Assembly: GCA_039720395.1 (NCBI GenBank)
Contig: CM077831.1
Coordinates: 4,382,003 to 4,446,002, forward strand
DNA: 64,000 nt
Source of the DNA: Liquidambar formosana
Taxonomy: Eukaryota; Streptophyta; Magnoliopsida; Saxifragales; Altingiaceae
Direction: 5' to 3'
The notes under the pieces were generated by a model. That model was not told where the DNA came from. It saw only the letters and a list, made by a program, of their open reading frames with translations, and made no database searches. Shown in pieces: positions 56,261 to 64,000 of this stretch. Numbering within the stretch: position 1 is the first letter of the stretch; each line of letters begins with the position of its first letter. Both the position numbers and the translations under genes were made by a program.

Positions 56261-56629
56261 GGTTAAGGGAATCGCTATATCTCGGTGTAATAAAGTAAAT
56301 GAATGGTTCGGATCAAAAGATCAAAAAGTTATTAACCATTGAACTAGGAAATTTTTTTTCAAAAATACTTGTCATTTATCATGACTGTACAAGATTAATT
56401 TCCCAACTCCACCACTGTAAACAATCGACACTAGGTACTTCCCTAGAATCGATGTTGCATCCCCACCAACCCTACAAGAATACGAGTAGACTAATGAGAA
56501 ATAATAAGAGCTGTATGGTGATTGGTCCATAATTTGGCTAGTGAACACTGAACAGGATATCCCAGAGTCCATTGCCGGTTCTTATTTCTATTATTAATGT
56601 CAAATCAAGTCTCTATTATTGATGCTAAT
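56261..56629. other. Host DNA specific to copy B
   Basis: Not present in copy A. No gene is visible. It ends in the 9-bp target duplication GATGCTAAT at 56621-56629 of the next element. Confidence 0.5.
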
Positions 56630-56747
56630 CTAAGAAGCACGGATACGGACAGGCGATATGGTTACGACACGACACGAACACTTTGATACAGTAATTTCTA
56701 AAAAACCCAAGACACGACAAGACAGGGATACAGCAATTATTAATTTA

Positions 56748-56795
<48 letters not shown>

Positions 56796-57559
56796 AAATT
56801 AAAAATACCTACAGGTTTATGCAATGTTTTAAAATCGCATTGGAGGCGAGGTGCAATTTTTTACGCCCATCATAAGTGGCGTAAGGCTCGCTGTACAACC
56901 CACTTCCCTCTTTGTGAACCGCAGAATATCACTTTTTGAATTTTTGTAAACTGACTATGGTTAACCCTTTCCTTTCCCTTTATGAGACAGCTAGCCTTGG
57001 TTAAGCAACAAAAAAGAAGCTTTACTCTTCCAGTCTTCCCGAAACGTTTTTTTTTTTTTTTTTTGGCTTTTCGGATAAGAGACTGACGATTTTTTTTTTT
57101 TTTTTGGCTTTTCGGATAAGAGACTGACGAGAGGAGAGAGTAAAAGAGAGAGAAAAGTAGAAAGAGAAGCAGAGAGAGAAGGGAGAAGAGACTCTCACGC
57201 CGCAGTCAGCAATCAGCTAGTTCTCTACCTCCGTCAACGGCGACCTATTTTCTTATTTTTATTACAGTTTTGGTTCAGTTTTGCGGCACATCGGGCACGT
57301 TTACCTCCGTCAAGGATAGTGTCTCTATGTAAGCTTCCTATGTATAACTCTTCCAGCCGTGTCCACAAAGTGTCAAGGAAGTGTCCCGTAGGTGTCGGAT
57401 CAGTGTCCGGTAAGTGTCCGAAATCAAAATAATATATTTATTTTCTGGACATGTTTCAGCCATGTCTGACACGTATCGGAGGCGTGTCCGACACGTGTCC
57501 GTGTCCGACACGTGTCGGACACAGCCACGGCTCTTCCAAAGACGTGTTCGTGCTTCCTA
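56630..57559. mobile_element. Mutator-like non-autonomous element
   Basis: 930 bp with terminal inverted repeats (left CTAAGAAGCACGGATACG, right the complement of TAGGAAGCACGAACACG) and a perfect 9-bp target duplication GATGCTAAT (56621-56629 and 57560-57568), the hallmark length for Mutator-like elements. The right subterminal region has a perfect 22-bp palindrome at 57501-57522 (GTGTCCGACAC...). Inside are a TA microsatellite (56755-56780) and a duplicated block of about 40 bp (TTTTGGCTTTTCGGATAAGA, near 57060 and 57105). No transposase ORF. Confidence 0.85.
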
Positions 57560-57568
57560 GATGCTAAT

Positions 57569-58359
57569 GATTTTGTGTTCTTATGACACTTTTCCGGCCC
57601 TCTTATAAAAAAACAATAATGAAACAATATAATGTTACCACCGATAGAAGTGAAGTGGTAAGTTAAGGCACGGGTACAGTATCTCGTTCTCGATCTTTAA
57701 AACGATTCGTGTTTCTGTGGAAACGAATCCGATGCAGCAGTGAGGATAGACTATAATGTTTAATGAAGGTAGCGATGCCTTGAACCTTCACTTGGTGAGT
57801 TAGTAATTCTTTTACTAGAGCCAGTGTGAATCAAGTCCCAGTGGCTCAGGTCAGTAATTTTTGGCCTGGTGTTGTATTTGGGTGGTGGTTCTTGTTTGAG
57901 ATTGTACGTAATAGTATGTGATTTGATTAATAAAATTAATTTTCTTTTGCTAAAAAAAAAAAAAAAGAAAAAAAAAACCTTTTATAAAGCTTACACATGT
58001 AACCCGTATATTAAAGTAGGTAATATTGCCTACATCTGCCAAGATTAAAGAATATAATAACTATTATAATATTTTGACAAAATATAAGTTACAAAAAAAG
58101 CACTAAAGGTTACAAGCATATTATTAGAAATGCATTATTTTTATTAAAATACTCCAACAATAGGTTCAAGTCCTAAGGGATTGTTGTATGAATGTTGTAG
58201 TGATTTCTTACTCATGTTACCAAAAAAGTCTTTATTATTGATTAATTAATTTAAGATCAAAGTCTTTACTATTGATTAATTAATTTAAGATCAAACCTAC
58301 TATGTTGTACTACTTTCACATGTTAAGCTAAGGTTAGAACCATTCTTGGACAGGGGACA
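57569..58359. other. Host DNA with a retroposed A-tailed segment
   Basis: From about 57640 to 57976 the sequence ends in AATAAAATTAATTTTC and an A-rich run (57952-57976), like the 3' end of a LINE or retroposed transcript, plus orientation. No reverse-transcriptase similarity is readable, so identity is uncertain. The rest is AT-rich with no gene. Confidence 0.35.
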
Positions 58360-59616
58360 CTAATATGTTAAAGGGCTAATGTAAACAACATGTACGTGGA
58401 AGATGGCTGGTTGGCTGAAGTGAAATAACTACCACTTAAAATATAATGTTTACCACATTATATCATTCGTAACTCAGCTGAGTCGAGCTTTATCCGGGGA
58501 AGTATCTATTAATTTACTCCAACCGAGGTTTGAGTACTCGCATGGACGAAGTCATGCTTGAGGTGGGGCGCCCATGTGCCTCACCAATTTTTTTTATATT
58601 TTAATCTTTTTATTAAAAAAAAAAAATTTAGATTTTCTTGTTCAAAATTTTTTAATCTGTAGTTTTCTTTCCTTCTTCTCTCATTTTTTTTTATTCCTCC
58701 CTACTTTAATAAACCCCATCCCCCCAAATCTCACTTTTTTTTCTTATTTTTTTTAAAAAAATATGGTTGATCAAATATCAATTTCTACATCAAAATAACA
58801 AGATAAATGAAATTTTTTGAACAAAAACGTCTTTGATTATTTAAATTAGGATAGAGTATGTATTAACAACCAACTAAATTTATTTATTTATAAAAGTTTT
58901 CTTCCCCAGACATAAATTGTGCAGGGCGATGGATTGATGTAGACGATCTTCTTGACAACTTTTGAAAACTTAACACAAGATTGATGAACCAATAACAACA
59001 ACAATGGAAAACATAACATAAATCAATAACAACCGTAAAGGTTTACATATAAAAGAGCAAAGGCCCGATAACGTACAGCTCATAAATTAAACGAAAGGAT
59101 CCATTTCAGTCATTCGATTTTTATTAGGGGAATTACAGATTGGTCTCGCTACAGATAAATAATTATAGGTAGTAGTCATTCTTAGTTAAGTTAGTAATCA
59201 TTTACTACAAAGTTAGTAATAATTTGTAGTGAACCGTAATTATTTGCCTGTATGGAGCAATCTATAATTCCCCTTGTTATTTATACCAAAGGAGGTCGTA
59301 GCTCGATTGCCAATGGAAGTTATTGCCGGTGGAATCCTTAAATTGTCGACAGCAATAATAAAGCCTCCCAAATGGCATGGTTGTAAATTGTTAGTGGGGG
59401 TTCCATCTGTCACACTTGCTTTTGTTTAAGTTAATTATTTATTGTTGTTAGGCTATTTAGGCTAGAGCTTCTGTCTCCAGTTAATTTTGGTTTTAGCTTG
59501 GCCCGGGGTCTTAGTGGTTTGTCTGGCGGTTCTTTGTATATCCATTGGTTGTCTCTTGGGTCTGGAGTGCTATGTGGCCAAGGGAGTTTTTGTATCGATC
59601 TCTATATATATTCTCC

Positions 59617-59647
<31 letters not shown>

Positions 59648-60150
59648 GCTTTTGGGTGATATCTCTATATTCTCATTTTAATATTATTAGCTTTTGGGTG
59701 ATATCTCTATATTCTCATTTTAATATTATTAGCTTGATATATATTGTTAACCCATTTCTCAACAGCTTAAACTTTTGGAATCAAGCAGTGTTCCAACAAA
59801 TAAAATTCACCTCTTGCCGATCAAAGAAAAAGAAAGAAACGGCAAGCTCCAGTCACAGGATACATTTCATTCACCGGTTCTTTATTATACCAAAGACAGA
59901 TAACAAATCCCACGACATATACAACTCCACCAAACCGAGACTACATATATGTATATTCTCCTCTAAAAAATTTATGCTAAGAGTGAACCGGCGAATATAA
60001 ACCCATAAACAGCAAACATGTTCTCGGCTAAGCAATTTTTTTCTAGCTACTCGTGAGTAATCGCACGCCCAAATCTGCCCGCAATGAGAACATATATTTC
60101 AAATGCCACCGCCAGGGTTTGGACATGTGCTAGCTAGGGCCTTAGTTATG
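58360..60150. repeat. Host segmental duplication, copy B second part
   Basis: Collinear with 17436-18992. The block near 59115-59150 (CAGTCATTCGATTTTTATTAG) is the empty counterpart of the MITE at 18209. Plus-strand ORFs at 59487-60000 contain T-run artefacts and no domain. Confidence 0.7.
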
Positions 60151-60154
60151 ACCA

Positions 60155-61386
60155 TCACAATTGTTCGGGATTGGGAAGTGACGGTTGCTGTACTACTTGA
60201 GGTTGAGGCGTATATGTATACCTATCACCTTGAGAAAATGTCGAATTCGTCAATGTTGCATCCCCTCGAAGCCTTAACTGATTAGCAGTGGGGGGAACCT
60301 GTACTTGAGGTTGAGTTGCAAAGGTGGAATTACCTTGACCAAAATCCGAACCCTCCATTGTAAAACCACCTACAATACTAATGGTATTCGACGACGTCCC
60401 GCTCCGCAAATGCTCCTCTAGCTCAACCTGTACTTGCATTTATACTATTTAGTAAAGGTTTAATAGACGAGTGACGACTTAAAGTTTTTCACCTTAAACC
60501 ACTTAAAATATTTTTAATAGTAGTATGGCAATGTAACTTTTGTACAAGAGGATATATTTGTCGGTTTTGTAACAATATACAGAGTTTCTTTTTCTTTTTC
60601 AAAATTTAAAATATTGTAACTTATTTGTATTTTTAAAATCTACTATGTTGATATCTTCAAAACAAGACCCACAATGAAAAAACATTATATCAAAAAAATA
60701 ATTTTGACAGCAGTTGATAAATCTATGTGTTGGCCGACAGATAAATTTATTTAATTGTTGAAGTAAGAGTGTAGTTTCTATCTCTAGTTGAGAAATTTAT
60801 GAAATTCTCATGCAAATTATGGAATTTCGTTTACCCTTGATACTTAAACAAAGAAATTCCGTTAGTTTAAACAAATTTTTTGAATTTTTTTTTTTAGGCA
60901 TTTTTTGTATTTTGTTTTCTGGTAAACAGATAATAAAACAAAAACATATACTATTGGCAGTGGAGGAGCATGGTGAGATACCTTTTGAAAGATGCGGCCT
61001 TGTTCTTCGAGCTCAAGAACAACTTTCGTATCATCCTTCGCATTCTTGCTTCGTTGGTAGCACAATATTAAATTAGGAAAAGGGCAATTGAAGCACCATT
61101 TATTTACTTGGAGTTCTTCATCAAAAAATTTGCTCGATTTTTCCATGATCTTGTTCACACTTGTTAGCCACTCCCGTACATCTGGTCGAATAGCTTCGCC
61201 TCTTCTTACAGCATCATCAACTCGAGTTTGCACCTCAACTCTTATATTTTCCAAATCCTTAATTTTCTTCCTGAAATTTTTAATGTTGCAGTTGTAGCAA
61301 AACAGATAACTAAATTGACGCCCGATTGGAGCCACCAGGTACTCTCCGATTTTCGCCGCAATGGCAATTAAAACTTCGACTGCCAT
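60155..61386 (-). CDS. Truncated CNL-type resistance gene: CC domain spliced to a tail exon
   Basis: Exon 1 (61386-60982, 135 codons) starts MAVEVLIAIAAKIGEYLVAPIGRQ and shows the coiled-coil N-terminus of NLR immune receptors of the At4g27190/RPS5-like group, including VREWLTSVNKIMEKSSKF. A donor AAAAG/GTATCT lies at 60981. Reading through it keeps the ancestral VSHHAPPLP before diverging, which suggests the gene once continued into NB-ARC. The proposed exon 2 (60427-60155) follows acceptor AGTACAG and is in phase: VELEEHLRSG, two F(S/G)QG blocks and a Gln/Pro-rich end, about 90 codons. No NB-ARC (P-loop) or LRR is visible. The product (about 225 residues) might act as a helper or decoy or be non-functional. 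The splicing is inferred. Confidence 0.5.
60440..60981 (-). other. Proposed intron of the CC-domain gene
   Basis: About 550 bp, AT-rich, GTATCT to TACAG. In the unspliced frame the CC protein would end at 60862 after a hydrophobic stretch (IVYVFVLLSVY), an alternative product of 174 residues. Confidence 0.4.
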
Positions 61387-61700
61387 TTCTTTCCTTTTTT
61401 ATAAACCAGAACACAAAAACGAGTTTTACTAAAGCAAAAGGTGGGGAAAATAAAAGAGGGGCGAGAGGCGTAGGAGAAACGAAGCAAAAGCGTAAAAAGA
61501 TTTGGTTTTGCAAGCGAACAGGAGCATAGAGAACTGAACAGCAAACTGAAGGTTACAATGAGAATGAAGCGAATATGAGAGGATTGATTTTTTTTTTTTT
61601 TTGTTTTTTTTTAATGATGGAGAGAGAAAGAAGATAAGACTTGGCTTAACAGAGAGAGCAGGTGCACAATGACCAGCAATAGTAGGGGGCAAAACTAGCT
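61387..61700 (-). promoter_or_regulatory. Upstream region of the CC-domain gene
   Basis: Includes a T run (61586-61610) and the GAGAGAAAGAAGATAAGACTTGG block shared with 83-160. Promoter placement is presumed from position; no clear TATA box was found. Confidence 0.35.
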
Positions 61701-62440
61701 GCAAAAGAGAAAAAAAGAGATTTAAATATGACCAAGCCAGAGACAGAGATTTACACGCATGTGCTGTGGAAATTGCCAAGTGGTCAGGCGGTGGGAGGGT
61801 CCATATGTTTCTGAAGAAAAGTGAGTCCCAATTAACTATAACACATAGTGGAAGGCAGCTCGAATATTCTTTGCAAATTTGAACTCTCTGTCACAAAACA
61901 CTACTTAAGAAAGAAAAACATTCTTTTTCCACGATAGTTGTCCTTTCGGCCTAGCAATCAATTCTTTATTTGACTCTTTTCGGGGCACTTAATTGACTTC
62001 AGTCCACCAGCCTTTTTTCACATGGTATTTAAAAATTAAATAGCGTGTGAAAACATAATGTTAATATAAATAAATAGTGTGTGAAAAGATAATGTTAACA
62101 CACATATGTGTTTAGAAATAATTTAATATAGGCGTGTGAAAACATAATGTTAATACAAATATTAATACTCCTTTCGTTCTTAATTGATTCTCTCTTTGAA
62201 AAAAAAAATTTTTAAATGTTTTTACATCAACACATATATTTTAACATTCTAATTTTGCCCTTAAGTGTACAAAACATTAGAAAAAAAGAGAAAATACATT
62301 TCCAATGGTAGTTTTCTAAGCATTTTCCCATTTTCCTAAATGATTTGTAGCATTCTTTATGTACTTTCACAAATTATCATGCAATGATCGTTTTATTAAT
62401 TGCAACTTAACATATCTTAGGCCTTACTCCAACTAAAATC
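61701..62440. repeat. Host duplication, third copy (matches 14490-14720, 15833-16000 and, inverted, 20100-21140)
   Basis: GGAGGGTCCATATGTTTC, the TTGACTTCAGTCCACCAGCC block and repeated GTGTGAAAACATAATGTTAA blocks link this to the other copies. Similarity ends near 62440, where an unrelated sequence begins. Confidence 0.7.
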
Positions 62441-63939
62441 CATACATCTATATTCCATAGAATGTATAAAATAAACCAAAATTCGTAAAGAACATAATTC
62501 CCAAATTAAAATATCAAATACCCACAATCTCATTCCAAGATTTTTTCCGCAATTCATTTATATACATACTCTAGGTCCAAGAATACCAAATACTATGATA
62601 ATATATACCATATTTTCATGTCAATAGTTTAAACCTATGTAAAATGCATCTACCTCCATGAAATGTGTAGAAAAATGCAATCTTGATGTTGTGGATGTGT
62701 AAATCGAAGCCCTAGCATGCATATGCAAGCTCCCAATCCAACCCTAGCTCCCAAATGCCATGCTTGATGAAAATAATGGAGATTCCAACTCCAAAATGGG
62801 ACCAAACCTCACAAATACCATGAATAAACACAAAATGTAAGGATATGATAACTCAATCCCAAAAGGAATGAAAACCCTAACTTTATACATGAGAAATTAC
62901 CTCTCAAATCCGAAATGGAGGTAAACCATGAGTGAATCCAAGTTAGAAGTGTTGAAATGCAAGCTCCTTATGCATGAAAACCCATAAAAATGGAGGGAGA
63001 AGCTCTTTTTCTCTCCACCGTCCCCTCTCTCTCTCTCTCCTATTCTCCCCTATTTCTTCTCTCTCGGCTGGAAAGAAGGAGAAGAGTCTAGAATTTCATG
63101 GGTTAAGGGGTTTATATAGAAAAAGGGGTCAAAAAGGTCATTTTAATTCTTTATTAAAATTGTCTGTCGACACTTTCAGACGGTTGAAAAATATTTTCAG
63201 CCGGTTGAAAGTGCCCAACACAAAACAGTCCTCTCCGGAATTTTCTGTCGGCTGACATGAACTTTCAGCCGGCTGAAAATTGTTTTTCAGACGGCTGAAA
63301 CATGTTTTAGCCGTCTGAAATACACAGACAGCCAAAAATAAACAGTCAGTTAGCAACTCTCCATCAGCACAAACATTAGCCTTATTTTCATCCAAAACAT
63401 TTAAGTAATCTTCTCCATTTTTATATTATCCTCTTACTTTAAGTTATTTAATGAAAATAAGCAAATAACCTCCCATTTGAATCTAAATAAAATATCAGAA
63501 AAATCAAATTCCCAATATATCAAAATCTCATTTCTAAGTTTTAGTACAAAATCCGTCTCTGACAGATTTTCTTAAAACAAATATGTGTGGAACCCAATCC
63601 AAACATGCTAATAAAATCCCATAAAATCACCAATGTTTTATAATATTATAAACTTCAATTACTGCCAAAAATTATCTTTTAAAACGAAATTTTACGAAAA
63701 TTCACTTTTTCCCAACACTTAACCAAATTTCAGCAGCTTAAACTCTTAAGGTGCAAACAAGGCTAAACGCACCCGAAAGATACTCGATGCATAAAAAAAA
63801 GCATCAAAATACATCCAACATCATAATATCATACACATGCATTACCTATGCATGAAGTCATTCGACAAATCAAGGGATTAACTACGTTAACCATAGATTA
63901 AACCCTTAATACCCTATTTAAAAATTATGAGTGTTACAT
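62440..63939 (-). mobile_element. Probable solo or truncated LTR of chromovirus (Tekay/Del) type
   Basis: On the minus strand it starts TGTAACACTC at 63939, a typical start of Tekay-like LTRs, and has a TATA box (TATATAAA, 63118-63111) with a CT/GA-rich transcript leader after it. An array of near-palindromes TTTCAGCCGGCTGAAA lies in the U3 half (63170-63320). The lower boundary near 62440 is inferred from the end of host similarity. I found no TSD or primer site, so solo versus truncated cannot be decided, and the family call is tentative. Confidence 0.4.
63170..63320. repeat. Array of near-palindromic TTTCAGMCGGYTGAAA motifs
   Basis: Six units: TTTCAGACGGTTGAAA (about 63175), TTTCAGCCGGTTGAAA (63195), GTCGGCTGAC (63247), TTTCAGCCGGCTGAAA (63262, perfect palindrome), TTTCAGACGGCTGAAA (63286) and TTTAGCCGTCTGAAA (63303). 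They lie within 150 bp, upstream of the minus-strand TATA box. Confidence 0.85.
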
Positions 63940-64000
63940 AGCATATGTTAATTTGATAGATGAAATGCGCATGGCAGTTTTCTATTAAGAGATTATAGTC
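63940..64000. other. Right edge of the window
   Basis: 61 bases, no feature visible. This is host flank if the preceding segment is a solo LTR. Confidence 0.4.

Noticed and set aside
57640..57976. LINE 3' end
   Set aside because: A-rich tail and AATAAA are present, but no coding similarity could be read; kept only as an uncertain retroposed segment.
59545..60000. 151-codon plus-strand ORF
   Set aside because: Starts in a T run giving poly-Phe and is antisense to the host duplication; no domain.

Overview
The window is plant nuclear DNA, most likely from a eudicot. It is dominated by LTR retrotransposons and has tRNA-derived SINE copies, small inverted-repeat DNA elements, and remnants of a CNL-type disease-resistance gene family. 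No intact essential host gene is visible. The only host-like coding material is a CC-domain exon plus tail exon (60155-61386, minus) and an orphan paralogous tail exon (18993-19415, minus).

Layout. 1-791 is AT-rich host DNA. 792-13415 is a complete Ty3/gypsy element of the Tat type on the minus strand ('TAT-1': 666-bp LTRs, TSD CAATC). It carries an extra gene on the opposite strand with a plant mobile domain (PMD) at 1955-5234. 13416-21793 is host DNA with segmental duplications, a SINE, two related MITEs, a 1-kb inverted-repeat element and the orphan tail exon. 21794-54587 is a three-level nest. A Ty1/copia element ('COP-1', TSD AAGAA) was split inside its reverse transcriptase by a second Tat-type element ('TAT-2', 23367-49243, TSD GCTTT). 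TAT-2 was in turn split by a coding-dead copia element ('COP-2', 29719-39364, TSD CGGGT). 54588-62440 is a second copy of the host block, with another SINE, a Mutator-like inverted-repeat element (9-bp TSD) and the CC-domain gene. About 62440-63939 looks like a solo or truncated LTR of chromovirus type.

How the parts work together. Both Tat elements encode gag, protease and RT/RNase H/archaeal-type RNase H/integrase on the minus strand. Both also carry plus-strand genes between integrase and the 3' LTR. TAT-1 has one such gene (PMD, lysine/serine-rich linker, coiled coil). TAT-2 has two, one PMD-like with several introns and one of a second family, each with its own upstream region. COP-2 landed in an exon of the second TAT-2 gene. 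All four elements are now disabled or interrupted, but the 1123-codon pol frame of TAT-2 is still open.

The most unusual signals are sequence words scattered through each Tat element. TAT-1 contains about 60 copies (counted by eye) of GRCCGA, usually followed by A/T, on both strands and through coding sequence. TAT-2 contains 11 exact copies of the palindrome GCACGTACGTGC plus variants, restricted to its LTRs and the non-coding parts of its plus-strand genes. I propose these as recognition sites for an element-encoded or host regulator. That is inference from pattern only. All coordinates and counts come from reading the sequence; no database search was run.
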